From assembly GCA_036785325.1 (NCBI GenBank), contig JAXIVH010000030.1:2469735-2533734 (forward strand): a DNA stretch of 64,000 bases, in the 5' to 3' direction. The position numbers and the translations under genes were made by a program. This document shows, piece after piece, positions 1-13,470 of the stretch. The notes beneath the pieces were generated by a model. It was not told the DNA's origin, did no database searches, and worked only from the letters and a program-made list of their open reading frames with translations. Within the stretch, counting starts at the first letter, position 1; each line of letters begins with the position of its first letter. The DNA comes from Urophycis tenuis (Eukaryota; Chordata; Actinopteri; Gadiformes; Phycidae).

Positions 1-110
1 GTCAAGGGGCACGTTGTAACTTGGCTAATTGAGTTGTTTTATGGACATCCACTGGAACATCCACTGGAAGGCACGCGCTGCTGAGGGTGGATGCTAGAGC
101 AGGTGGAGGT

Positions 111-141
<31 letters not shown>

Positions 142-3049
142 CACGTGTGTGTGTGTGTGCGTGTGTGCGGGGGGCACCACTTCTAGACCTGACACTGCAT
201 GCATTTTTAAATCTACAATCAGACAGACGGGGCATGTGCTAACGTGAAGCCAAGGTGCAGTGGTATTCTTATTACGCGGAGATACGTACAGAAACACACG
301 TTTCAAGTCGAGGTCCAACAGTCCAATAGGCAGCAGGTCACCGCTTTACAAAGGAGTGCATTTCATCTGAGCGTTACAAGCTGCTGCTGGCCACCGGGGG
401 AACACAGTAGATTATTTAGATGGGATTTTTGACACCATGTACCGAATTAATACCGGCATGGAAATGCTTGCAATAGAGTCGACATTCACCTTTCTCCCCA
501 ACTTCATAAATTAAAAATTTGTCAAGAACAGCGCCAAAAATGAACCCCCCCCCCCGCCACCTGCAAAAATTGACCATTTGGCAGGAAAAAAAAAATTCAG
601 GGCTACACATTAAACAGTAGCTGATCCTGTATGAGTCTTCCACTCTGATAGGTATTTTCACCCTGAAAGTCCGTCTTGGGACCCCCCAGGTCAAGAAGCA
701 TGGGTTTGTGGTTCCTCTCCTTGGTGGCCACAGAGGGGGGGTGGGGTGGGGTGGGTGGGGTGGGGTGGGGGGGGATTCCCACACAGAACAGCAGGGAGGC
801 CTGTCACAAAGTGGGAGGGTTTTTTAAACACACAAGGATTGCCCAGGCATGAGCCAGCCGGAGCCGGAGCCGGAGGTAGACCCACAGCGAACACAACATT
901 GCATAATGTATGCAAATAACAAGGTGGCTCCACCGGTTCTGCCAATCTCCTTCAACACCCCCGTAGGAGAGATACTAAAAAAAAAAAAAAAAAAAAGGTG
1001 GCACCCCGCAATTATTGGTAATTCTTTTAGAGAGCCGCTTGGTCACGACTCCTTCACGCTTCCACGGAAAGCAGCTGAGGACGAGGATAGAGAGAAGCAC
1101 CAGCAGAAGAAAGGAATACAAGAAAGAACGAGGGCAATGTGTCTATGAATAGAGCTTTTCATTGTCAAGGATTATCATTATATATATATATATATATAAC
1201 ACCTGCACATCATATCCATCCACCTAAAGGTGCATCAGTATCTCGCTATCTTCACCACAGGATCTTCCTGAGGAAACACGTGTATGCTTTCCTCCACAAG
1301 ACAGCAATCAGAAAAGAAGGGCAATCACAAAACAATGAGCTGTAGCTCATGAGATGCATGGGTTCCCTGGTCAATTGACGGTGTCGATTGGACGGGGTTA
1401 AGGTAATAAGGTGCGCAAGACGGCAAAAAACGGCTGCAGACAGCAAACCTACTCACAAGGTTATTAGTTTCCGCAACATACGGCCTCCGTAATCAATGCC
1501 CGGCTCATACAAGTCATTGGCAATCGAGTAAAGCCGTTCGTGTCAAGACCATAACGGCGCTGCATCACGGAGCCTAGCGGCCGCAGGTCTGCCCTACCGA
1601 GATCCTTTGTGCTAATTTGCAAACAAAGTGGTCATTACTTTGGAGAAAAGGTTTTCTATTGTGCGTGGCACAATTCCTTCAAAAGGTCTGTGTGCATTAG
1701 TGAATCTGACAGGGCAACTAACTAACACAATGTAGGTGGGATTTCTAGTTGTGTGATTGCATGGGTGTGTGCTGTGTGTGTGTGCGGTGTGTGCGCGCGC
1801 GCGTGCAGGCATCTGTCGAGTTCCATCCACAAAACGGTGCTAATATGTAAAGACTGTGGGTAGGCAATTCCTCTGACTGTTGCGCCAGTACACTTGTACC
1901 ATACCTATACATGAATGTGTGTCCTTCTCATTGCGGTGCACGGATCAGAGCAATGTGAACGATGAGGTCACACGACTGAAACACAGACAACCTTCCGCCG
2001 ACCCGCGCAGTCACACACCAGACTTCTACTTTGACTTCGTCAAGAGCGGATGACTCAACGTCGGCTTTACCCCGGGAATCATCACTCATCTTTTTTTACA
2101 GTCTGCCCTTCGGCAGGCAGAAGGGCAAAGTCAGCCGGGGCGGACGACGCCTCGTTGCGCCTTCTGTTCAGGCTCGGCGTCGCACCGACCCAGCCCAGCC
2201 CGGTCCTCACCGACCAAGGGTCCCCTGTTGAAACCCAGGGTTCCCTGCGAGGTCGTCCCTCCCATCAGGAGGGCGGGGTGGCGGGGCGGCGACGGCGGCC
2301 GGCACTCGGTCGGTTCCGCCCCGGGTCAAGGGGTCGCCGCGGAGGAAAGCAGCCTTGGCTTCAGTCAGACGGGAGCACGCAGAGAACCGGAGACACGCAC
2401 GGCGATGTAGGCACGACGGCGATGACGGGCGCCGCCCGCGACGAAGGGCGCAGAGGGCGCGGCGGGGGGTGGAGCTTATTAGGGAGCGACCTGCTCTACG
2501 TCTGTCGCTCTGCGCCAACTGGACACCGGCGTGCGTGCATTGCGATTGCGACGCGTGCGTGTGTGCCGTGTGGGCCTTGGACCCGGTAGCTGGGAAGCGG
2601 GACGGACGCGCGAAGGAAGAGCGGTCGTCGTCGATCGTGGCGGGGTACGTTGCCGGCGCGGTCGTCGGGGGGTGCGTCATCTCCGCGCTGTCGAATCAAT
2701 CGGTTCGTCTGACGCAGCGGACAGGAGGAACGCCGGGGAAACCCCCCCGGCCGCCGCCACTGCCGCCGCCGCCGCCGGCAGATGAAAGGGTCAGCGGTGT
2801 CCGCGTCTCACCCCTCCGGTCGTTTTCAATCACGCCACCAAAGCAACCCCCCGCCCCCTCCTCTCCATCCATCCATCTTCGACCTCCCTCCTCCTCCTCC
2901 TCTTCTTCTTCACTCCCGGAATCACTCAGTCCACTCCCTAAACCTTGGCGCGCAGCCTCTCTGTCCATCAGGCCAGCGCTGTCTTCTCCATTTCTCACTT
3001 AGCCCACCGCCAGACTCAATCATCCCCACAGCACACTGAGTGATTCTGC
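1..3049. other. noncoding, with a CpG-rich block
   Basis: No gene seen. 2030-2800 is GC- and CpG-rich and holds overlapping ORFs on both strands, none with recognisable domains or consistent codon bias. A TA run is at 1171-1198. 720-775 is a T/G-poor G-rich tract. Confidence 0.6.
108..168. repeat. GT microsatellite
   Basis: Interrupted (GT)n with GC and CA variants. The long His/Thr ORFs here are translations of the repeat. Confidence 0.95.
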
Positions 3050-3133
3050 TTGACCCACACCCACCCACACACACACCCACCAACACACACACACACACAC
3101 ACCCACCAACACACACACACACACACACCCACC

Positions 3134-3193
<60 letters not shown>

Positions 3194-3198
3194 AACAT

Positions 3199-3266
<68 letters not shown>

Positions 3267-3325
3267 ACACACACACACACCAACACACACACACCAACAC
3301 ACACACACACACACACACACACAAC
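3050..3325. repeat. AC microsatellite, about 275 bp
   Basis: (AC)n with recurring CCACCAACAC interruptions, suggesting expansion of a larger unit. It sits after a GC-rich stretch and generates five long low-complexity ORFs, none of them genes. Confidence 0.97.
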
Positions 3326-3604
3326 ACAATCCATCGCTCCTGCTTGTGTCAGAGTTTATGTCTTCTTTATCCCCTGGATCACTCTCTCCCTCCTCGCCTC
3401 AATCTTCCTTCACTGCACTCATCCTGCACAAGTAGGGAGCAACAGCACTTGCACTAAGGCACTGTGCATGTGAGTATGTAAACTCTGTGATTCATTGCCA
3501 TATTGTGCGGAGACCTTAACAATACCACCATCGCCGGTCGGTGGTGGGCAGCGAGTGGTGATGGTTAGTGCAGTCACCAGGGCGGCCATTCCTGTCCGAG
3601 TCCT

Positions 3605-4102
3605 GGGCTGCATCCGAATACTCAGTATATACTATTTCTGTTCAGTGTCTACTACTTGACCGTTAATGTAGCACGTGCTACAGCTATGCATAGAACGCCT
3701 CCGAACACCACCGAAAACACCACCAGATGTTTGGAGATGACGTATTTCCCCTCTGTGCGCAGCAGATCAGATGCCGGCAAAATTCAAAAGTCACCTCCGA
3801 TAATTTACCTCATAGTTTTCCGTCTTGTCGTCGTTGCTAGTGAATTAAAATGGCTCCTGATATCGCTACTGTTATTTGTTTACATTTTCTCCTCGGCGTT
3901 CTTCTTCTTCGGTTACCAGACTCCCGCTGAATTGTGGGATAGCGTAGTGACCTACCGTTGTACACTGTGGCGGTAGCACACATTCGGAAACTTTTTGCCT
4001 ACTACACAATGCGTACTAAGCATTCGGACGCACCATATTTGTCACATACTACAAAATGCATACTATATGACAGTCAAGTATGAGTATATTCGGATGCAGC
4101 CC
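3605..4102. mobile_element. MITE, about 498 bp, with 16-bp terminal inverted repeats
   Basis: The left end GGGCTGCATCCGAATA (3605-3620) is the exact reverse complement of the right end (4087-4102). Sub-terminal copies of ATTCGGA and TACTACACAATGC suggest internal symmetry. The target duplication is ambiguous: trimming one base gives CTG on both sides, a 3-bp duplication as in PIF/Harbinger elements. No transposase is present. Confidence 0.8.
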
Positions 4103-7100
4103 TGGGCTTTTTGCCATATGCTCATCATGGCAGTCGACACGCGACGGCCCTCAACTTTTTCCTCCGGGGGCCCATTCCATCAGGCGAGGGGAAGGGTTAT
4201 TAAATAAAGGTTATATAAAGGTTCCACCGCACATTTCTCGGAAGGAGTGCTACAGTTGATAGACAGTGATGTGGTAAATATCTGGAGGTTAACGGTATGG
4301 CCAGACTAAGCCGTGCTGTGCAATCTGTGCCAGGGAGACTCCAACAGTAATAGATTAATAGTAAGAGATTGGAGGGCATCGGAAGAGCCCAGACATCGCT
4401 GTTGGAGAATAAGTCGAATTAGTCAATCCATGTCTACGTTTTCTTTCAGCCTGCTGTTGTCATTTCATCAAAACTTGGGACGGAAAGCAATGAGGCAATT
4501 TGCTAAAACATATAAAAAGGCATGAGATGAGGTAAAACAGCTCTTGGCAGCAAAAGTGCAGATCAGAACTCTGACATTTACAATTCAGAATGTCCTTTTG
4601 AATAAGTTCAGTTTAAAATATATTACCAAACATATATAATAGTATATGTACCAAGATGTGTAACTATGTAAATGAGCCAGCGAGGTAGACATTTGAGGTG
4701 ATTATTTCAAAAACCATGCAATGTCGTCTAAAGATGACTACTGTAAGACTTACACTGTCACACACAAAGGATGTAAATCAAATTAGAAATGTGCCATTTA
4801 AATTGACGTTTCCTTTTCATGTCTCCAAAACCCCACCATTTTGTCTAAAACCTGTCACTACCTCGTCAAGGCTCGCAACAACAGACAGCCGTGGAATAAA
4901 TGGACTTAGTGGTGTGTAAACACATCTGATATGTGTCCCTTTTTGTGAAGGTGATCAGTGGAAGTCATACAGTACCACAAACTTAAAGACATCATGGAAA
5001 TATGGAAATGCTTCCAGGCACTCCTCACCAGAGTATGAAAAAATGTGAAATGTAGTCACTCCTGACACCAACATGACCGAAAAGGCAATACGATATCAAG
5101 CAAGGTTTGTATTGCAAATGCAACAGCCATAAATGCAGTTTTTCTTTAATGGAGGGGAAAATGGCAGCCCAAGAGTTACAGAGATATAAAAAAAAGCTTG
5201 AAGCTCATGTTAGGCGCGCATATCAAACTGAAACACACACAGAGAATACCCACCTCGGGGCCGGGCCCGGTCACAGCTTAATTACATCGGCTGGCTTCGC
5301 CTGCTTTTCATGCAATTAACAGGCGCGTGGAGCCAGGGCACCCTCACAATGAGGACGAACCCGCCCGCCGGCTCGCGGAGCACCTTCTGCGTCCCCCCCC
5401 CCAACACACTTCAGGATTAAACTTATGGAGATGCCCACGGACACTGATTTCCCCCCAGAGTAAGGTTTTTTTATGCAGATCAGTGTCTGCAGGTTTAGCA
5501 TCCGGGTGGGGGGGGCATTAAGGGCATACAGTTCATCATAGAAAGCCGTTGAAGGATTACAGTCTGCCTGTTGACACCACAGGAACGAGGCGATGGACAA
5601 AACACAGAAGTAATTTCTTTAATCATTTTTTTTTTTCCTTTCTTCCCCGACCCGCCCTTTGCCTTAATGAATTATTCAGTCTGAATACATGTCGTGTGAG
5701 AGTGTGTGCTCAGAAATAGCTCACACGTCTTAAAAAAAAAAAGGCCCCACGAGGGCTTGCGAGGGCTAGCGAGCGCTAACCAAAGCGCGAGGCGGGCTGT
5801 GATAATAAGCCAAAAGTGATGTATCACGCGCGTCTTTCAGGACGGAGACGTGCCGACAGCAGCGGTGTAATGGACAGTCAGAAGATCAGGCACAACATGA
5901 CCCCCCCCCCCCCGACACACGATGCTCGCGGCCTGGCGTCAGCTCAAGCCAAACACACTGGGTGAGCCCATCTCCTCGCTGTGGGGGTCGCCACGGCACA
6001 GGGGGAAGGGGGGGGGGGGGCTCCCCCGTTTTGTCAACAGCTTTAAACTTCTGACGCTACTGCGAGATATTGAGAAGCCTCATCCTCAGAAAGGGAATAT
6101 TTAAAGGCTGATTTTTATCAAACGCAGATTACATCCACGGTCTCTAGAGTGACAGTATGGAAATTTTTGTTCCAGGCACTAGTCATCGTCAACGAACGTC
6201 TTACAGGGGGGCTTTAACAGATCTGAGAAAAAGTAGATGGCAACGGAAATACTTGTCAGGAGTGCTTAAACCCTTGGTGTATCATCTCGAACAAAGTCTT
6301 TGATGAAAAACAAGGTAGAACCAGACGCAGTCAGAGACACATGGCGTGGAGGAGGATGGAGAGGAACCTTCCGGAGGTCAGCGCGGGTGAAGTCTGCCAA
6401 GTCTGCGCCGATTCAGATCACAGACGGTTTGACGACATTAAAAATGCACAAAAAAAAGTGGCCGAGAGAAATAAAAAAAACCTCCAATGAGTTTCACTTC
6501 GCTGTGGAGGCAGGATGGAGTCTGATGAAAACTCCAAAGCCAATTGGCGAATGGCGACAATCCAGCACGGACACAATGGGGCTGTTTGTCACATGAAGGA
6601 CGGTGGCATCCGTCGGTGAGGCCGTCTGTGCGCCGCAGCGAAGCCGGGCTGAACCCAGACGGCGGGGAGGGACCCCGGTCCCAAGGCCTCCCTGGGAAAA
6701 CGGCGGCGGCGACGGCGGCGGTGGCCACCGCGCACTTTTTTGCCAAGTTTCGCAATATCTCGGAGACAAAGGACCTCTCTCTCCGAAGGTGTAGGGAGGG
6801 GGGGCGGGACCACGCTGACAGACCGTCGGAGGAGACGTATGGGGGACGAAGAAAGGGACGTAATCACATTCATTAGAGCCACTATTGTCCCGTGGCCATC
6901 GGAATCCATTTTAACAGCATCTGGCAGCCCCCCCCCCCCCCCCCCCCCCGATTCTGCATATCAATCAAGTGAGGAGCGGGTGGGTGGCGTTCGTAGACAT
7001 TTTGTTGTTGTTGTTCTTCATTGTTGTTCGTTTTCTTTGGCGCGCAACGCTAACAACGCATCGCCTCCTGTCGTCCCTCCATTGACCACGGTGTCTGGCG

Positions 7101-7870
7101 AGAGACGAGACAGACAGTGGTGGTGGTGGTGGTTGGGGGGCGGGGGTTTGGGGGTTGGCTAAGCAGCATATGCACATTATGGAATGGCATCAGATGCAGA
7201 TCAGCACCATGTGAGAAGAAGCTCTCTGTGTGGTAGAGCGGGCAGCTACAGGTCCAGGCTGCAGGAGCATACAAGTCCACAATGCCCGGGGGGGGAAAAA
7301 GGACTTAAAGACTCAAAGTACCATTGTGCTCACCAGGAGAACACAAGTTAAGCATGGATGTGTCTCATATGTTCTAAACGGGAGCGTGGTAGTAAACAAA
7401 GTCAATAGTGAATGAACTGCAGGGCACCAGGTGCACTTGCGCCCACACTGTACTATGGGGGGGGGTGATGAACATTATCCTAAGCATCTGTATCGTTTGG
7501 CCAGGGATAACATTTGTTGGGTTTCAATACATGCATGGAAGTCAACCGCATCCATTTTAATCAACGGCTCTCACAAAATTGACCACGGATGCCACCGAGT
7601 AAAACGCCGCTTAGAAAACACATTTGAAAAGATGTCCTTCAACAACATTCACCACTTCCAGTGAAACCGACGAGGATAAAAATCAATGAACACTAAAGTG
7701 CCGCGTGCACAGGTGAGCTAATGGGGGTGGAGCGGCCGTGTGTATTGTACACCTTGTTCTCCAAAACAATGGGGTCCAATGGGGTCACGGGGGGCTAGAC
7801 ACTGTGAGTCTAGCGTTCCACAGCCCCTGTCACAAAGTGCACAGCAAGTAGTGTGTCACGCAGTGGTGAA
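4103..7870. other. noncoding stretch
   Basis: No gene recognised. It is AT-rich to about 5200, then mixed with several poly-C and poly-G runs and a CpG-rich part at 6590-6860. ORFs are under 140 codons, overlap on both strands and lack domains. Confidence 0.6.
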
Positions 7871-7877
7871 GTCTCCA

Positions 7878-7913
7878 TCACACACACACAGACACAGACA
7901 CAGACACATCCAC

Positions 7914-7985
<72 letters not shown>

Positions 7986-8127
7986 ACAGACACACAGATA
8001 CACAAAGACACACTCACTCACACACACTCACACAGACAGACAGACAGACACACACACAAACACACACAAACAGACAGACACACACACACAAACACACACA
8101 AACAGACAGACACACACACACACACAA
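7878..8127. repeat. compound AC / ACAG microsatellite
   Basis: Pure (AC)n flanked by GACACA variants and (CAGA)n blocks, with a 31-bp sub-repeat ACAAACAGACAGACACACAC-type unit seen twice near 8060-8112. Confidence 0.95.
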
Positions 8128-11100
8128 TCTATTTTTCATGTGCTCGGCTGTCAAGTCTTTTAATAATAAAGTCTATATATTCCACCTGTATTCCCAGAGT
8201 GGCACTGTGCTGAGTACATTGTGTCAGATGACACGGTGTCTGTTCTTTCTTTATTTTCTCTTTTCTATTATTCTGTTTTGCTTTTCGAGAGCCAATCCAT
8301 ATGCAATGCGTGCATTTAAGGCCCGGTGTGTGTGTGTGTGTGTGTGTGTGTCAGCGCAGCGTGCGTCTGCCAGCCTCAACGGTAAACAAAATGAAGATAT
8401 TCATGCTGGCAGAAGTAAAAATGGCCAGACGCCAGCCAAGACGCGGCGGAGCATTTATCAGTGTTGTTCTTTCTCTAAATCAGCATCGCTTGTCAAAATC
8501 CAAATTCAATTCAATCTGGCTCTGCGCTGAATAATTAACGCGATGATCTTCATTATTTATAGTCTTAGGCGGGCTGTTTTTGGAGTAGTCCATTGATCAA
8601 ATAAACAGATTAATAACGCGAGGAAACAAAAGGAGAGAAGGCGGCGCCACTTAGTCAGTGACAACGGACTAAGAATAGGGCGCCTCCGGCCCTGCGATCT
8701 CTCCGTCCTCATTGGCAGCCTGGCACTGTGATTCTCCAGATGACAGATCTGGACAATATGTCTGGAGGACGCCGCTGAGCCGTCACATGCTGCTGGCCGC
8801 GCGTCGGTCGTCGGTTGGGTTTCGCGACCGCTAGGATCTGGTGGTTTGGTGGTTTGGTGTTTTGGCGACAAACTGGTGCCCGCGAGGCAGACTTGACAGC
8901 TCGAAGCATCGTCCCATCGTCCCCGTCATAAGAGAACGGTCGTCAAAGAAGATCAATAACTTTATTGCCTTTTTCCAGCCAGAGGTCATGTTCCTCAATA
9001 CTTCAATACTATTCATCAATAAGGTTTCAAAGGTTTCAAATAAAATGAATCAAGAGTGAGTTGAACGGGGAATCTAAAATCAACCCCTGCAGACGTGAAC
9101 ACCTGGGAGTTGTCAGATTAAACACACCGATATTTAAACCAGAAGGAAGGAGGTCACCACAAGGTTTGGTACCTCTGTGACCACAGGTGGTGGAAACTGG
9201 ACTCTGATTTGACATGCTAAATCCTTTCACCTCAAGGACCAATAAGGGGCATCTGCATAGATTTTTCTGTGTCTTGGGACGTTTTGGAAAACCTTGAAAA
9301 AAAAAAAATCACAAAAAGTGGTCTACATGATCCTTAATCATGTCCGACATCAAGTTATTTAAAAAAAAATGATTCTGTTAAAAATGGCTGAGTTATGGGC
9401 AAATATGATTATGCAAATGACACCCCATTGTTAAATCAATAACCAGTCCACTTCAGAATAGCCCTTGAAAAGACTTGGTGGGCCCATCAAGGACATCAGC
9501 CTTATTTGGAAAGTTTTGTGTCGATAGGTTAAAAAAAAAGACACAGTGTCAGTTTAAAATCACCACTGTTGCAGGTGCTCACCATGCAATTTTTTTGTAA
9601 TGGATGTCAATGGGGAACAAAAAGACTTCAACCATTCCGAAGGTGAACAACTCAGATGTTAGTCAATGTTAGTACACATAGAAAACCCACGTAAGCAGGT
9701 CCCCAAAAAGTAAGTTGTACCACTTTGACTGCAGGGTGGCGCTAAAATTTGTTATCAAGGTGAAACGATCAGCCCCATAATTCAGTCAATCACAAGTTCG
9801 CTTCAAGAGGGTCCAGGGACTTCAAACTTAGCGTGCTTGCTAATTAGCCTTGCTAGTATGAGCATGTTAGCATGCTCTTGGAAAACTGCACACACAATGA
9901 GTTGGCTCATGCAGCCACCATTTTCTACTGAAAATGCCCATGGCGACACGTCTAGTTAACTATTAGCATTACATATTAACTATGAAGTATTGACATACTA
10001 ATGCATGCAATGCATTGGACTGTATGCCAATTTAAGCCTGTATGCCTGTATATTTAATTATGGAATCAGTTATTTTTTTTTATTTTGCTGGCACATCTAC
10101 TCATTCCCCGTAGTGTGGTATTCTTAGGAATAGTGCCAGACACAGTAGTGTAAGAATGTTCTGCTTTCCACACTTAGAACACCTTAACTGTTAAAAGACT
10201 TGATATTCTCAGTGACATATATCTTACGGATAAAAATATCTAAACATCTAAATGAAAAATCTCCCCCAAGTTGTCCCGCAAGACATTCTGGACAACTGGA
10301 AACGTGGAAGGACATCATCCCGAGCACCTCGTTCCCTGGTACTCAATCACTCGCCTGGATCATCCTGTGGCCCAGTTGGGTCAGAATCATTCAGATAGGC
10401 CGTGCCCCAATCAGTGGGAGTCACTGCAGTGACGGACACCTGCTATACTCTGTTACTGTCCACCCCGCCCCCCCCGCATCCCCGTCACCCCCCCCCCCCC
10501 CCGTCACCACCACGCTCATTATGCAACATTACAGACATTTTGCTGACTGTGATGAGCGACCGTCCCTCCTCCCCCTGCCCAACTCAAACCCAAACCCAGC
10601 GGGACGACGAGTCGCTCGCGGGACGGAACGGCGGCCTCTGTGTGACCACGCCCACACAGACATAGCCATGAGGTTATTTATAGGCTGTCTATTTCTTAAC
10701 GGCACTTGGGCCATAAAAGCATGCGCGGGGGTGGCTAGTTAAAAATACTGCGTGTGTAATAATTCTGAGGCATGATTTATTCATTCATAACATACGCAAC
10801 TCATAGCGCATTGTAACGGAACAGCATGCAAAAGATAATATACTACCCTTCTTTATGGAGTGCCTCACTGAATGTGCAGAGGAATGGCACTGTGGCTGCT
10901 GAACAAATGAACCAAACCAATGGGGAAAAGAAAAGAAGATCGTAGACATCCATAATAGCCCTTAAATATTAATACACATATAAAAAAAAGACAAATGCCA
11001 CTACAATCCTTACCAGGGAAATGTTCTTATGCACCGAACACCAAAGGGTTAAGCAATTAAGAGGAAATCACCAGGGGTGGTACACTAGTGCTGCGAAGAT

Positions 11101-13470
11101 AAGCCATTCACTGAGCAAGGCGTGCGTTGGGGGGAGGCTTGTGTGACAAATGTAAATGTCTCCGCGTCGACGACACATCCCACTATTTCCTCACATCCTT
11201 TGTTCGAAAAGCTGCAAGACATGACAGTAATTGCACACAACCCTCCGCGGTAGACTTTCCTGAATGACCACACATTTCACTGAACCAACTCAATGAGAAA
11301 TGTGTCGCCACTCACCTCAACCTACATCCTGTAATGGATGTATTAAGTCCTGCCGTGTGGAGGCTGCAGCTTCTCCGTGAGTTTTCCGGAGGTGCGCGGG
11401 ACTGAAAGGACGCGGGAACCTGTTCACGCTGCCCACCAGTCGCCCCCTTTTCCTGTCCGCGTTTCAATCAACCCCTGACGTGTTTCACCACAGAAGGTGC
11501 GACACAAACAAGCACTCAACCGTTAATCAACAAAAAAACAACCAAAAAAACGTCCCTTTGGACCCCCATTGTGAAACGGGTGCCACGGCGACCCAGACAC
11601 CTCCCAGGGGGTTATATCACAACACCCCCCCCCCCCCATTGTCTGAGCAGGGGCTAGACATGTGGGGGAGGTGGGGGAGGATTGATTGGGGGCGGTGGGT
11701 CAGATTCATGACTACCAGGTGTGCCAATTAGCCACAGTCTGCAAGGTGCAGGCGACCGAACCCCTCCGCCCCCTCCGTCCCCACATCGCCCGGGCCCGGC
11801 GCTGTTCTGCGGCAGGAGAGAGAGAGAGAGAGAGAGAGTCGCCCCTGATTTGCAAAGTGGCTAATTAGCGGCAGGGCCGGGGCGGGCTCCCAGTGTTGGC
11901 AAACGGCCCCGCTGGCCTCACGTGGCGCAGGAAGGCAGAAAGCGGTACTTTACGGCTGGCAGCCGTGAGTCACGGAGTCAGCGGCGCCGCGCGCCTCTCA
12001 GGGGCTCATTACTCCATTACCGGGCGGCCACGTCACCGAGACACTCGCCACCGGGTGGGCGGCGGGGGGGCCGAAAGGGTGGGGGGGGGTGGAGGTTGTT
12101 CAGGCGGGCGGGCGGGCGCGCGTGGGTGGGGGGTGGGGGTGGTGGTGATTGTGGTGGTGGTGGTGGTGGTGGTGCAGGGGGGCATTTGACAGTCGGGCAG
12201 CAGGTGGTGGATGGTGGTCTGATCATCGCCGGGGGGCACGGGGGTTAAGGCGGGAGGGAACGCCACCCGGGGGCTGGTCTTTAGGGAGGGCAGGACCGCG
12301 GCGAGGAGGCAGCGGGGGGGGGGGGGGGGGGGGGGGGAAGCGAGCCCCGTGCCCGGGGGGGCCCCCGCAAGGCCCTGGGTGCAGGAACTGTAATCATCAC
12401 CCTCTTGGCTCGGAGCGGCGGGGTTAGAAAGAGGAGCACCTGCAGAATGTGTGCCTCATCGCCGCCTCTCCAAATGTATTGGCTGTGCCCCCCCCCCCCC
12501 GACATGACTCAGTTATCACAGTCCCCCAGCAGAGATCTCATTTGGGCCAACTAGTCACTGTAGGACGTTGCATTATTCATGTGGCCTCTTTTTTTGTTTA
12601 CCCATCGAGTTTGGGAAATGTTTCCTTCAGAGGTTTTGTTGCGGTTCACGGGAAGAGAATAAGTTATATCAAAGCTTTTAAAAAACTGTTTTCAAGCAAT
12701 ATGTCACCAGCAAATGAGAACCTGTGATCTTGGAATTGAATGGGTCTGTGTAATTGCATTGAAACGAATTACAGTTATATTAACTAATAAGAAATTCACA
12801 ACCACCAGCTTTCAGTCTGTTCCAAGCAAATCAAACGGTTAGGTCTGAAGTCTACTAAGAGATATTCTATGGAGACTCTTTACCTCAACAAACTATGACA
12901 TTATGAATGCATCACATGTACATCTTTCTAATATTTCATGTTTGCTACATTCTCTCTGCAGGGGTCTTTCAAATCTGTCACTTCCCATCCTTCATTACTG
13001 TGTAGCTCTCATTGCTTGACTGGAAGCTTTTGGGAGGCCATTCTTGGCAATGCTGTGGCATGTGTGTATAGTATTGGTTGTGTGTACATTCACAAAAACA
13101 AATTATGTTCAAGCCTTAATCAACATTAGTCTGCAAAGTCTGTGGAAAATTCTGAACCAAAATGGAACCAAAGTTATTGAAGCTTGATTTAGGTTTTGAA
13201 GGCACACTTTGAAAGGTTTTGTTTGTTTTTCTTGGAAGGGCTTTTAATTACTTTCAACCAAGCCACTGTCATCCAAAAATAAGTTTCTTACATGACTTTA
13301 ATATTATGCCTGCAATCTTGAGTAGCCAGACCTCCTGGCAAAATTACCATGATCATCTGTAGGTCTTAAAACAAACAAGCCGTTCAATTGGCTTCTGGTC
13401 TGAAACCACCTGCATACAGAACTAAAAGACACGCATATACATACATATATGAATATATAATTTTAGAAAT
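8128..13470. other. noncoding stretch with possible conserved elements and old repeats
   Basis: 8390-8800 is repeat-free with AT-rich homeobox-type motifs (TAATTAACG, TTATTTATAG) and looks like a conserved noncoding element. 9240-10050 has the phrasing of an old dispersed fish repeat (TCAAACTTAGCGTGCTTGC). 11800-12450 is GC-rich with G runs. No gene seen. Confidence 0.5.

Noticed and set aside
2050..3002. Several ORFs of 100-215 codons in a CpG-rich block
   Set aside because: They overlap on both strands, run into Ser/Pro simple sequence, show no domain and no consistent codon bias.
3016..3457. Six overlapping ORFs of about 100-135 codons on both strands
   Set aside because: They are translations of an AC/GT microsatellite (His-Thr or Cys-Val runs). 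The same applies to ORFs at 7740-8530, 18850-19291, 19621-20007, 33890-34401, 34463-35005, 39265-39873, 40894-41459 and 55345-55723.
7878..8127. CRISPR-like array
   Set aside because: The repeats are dinucleotide-based with no unique spacers, and the genome is eukaryotic.
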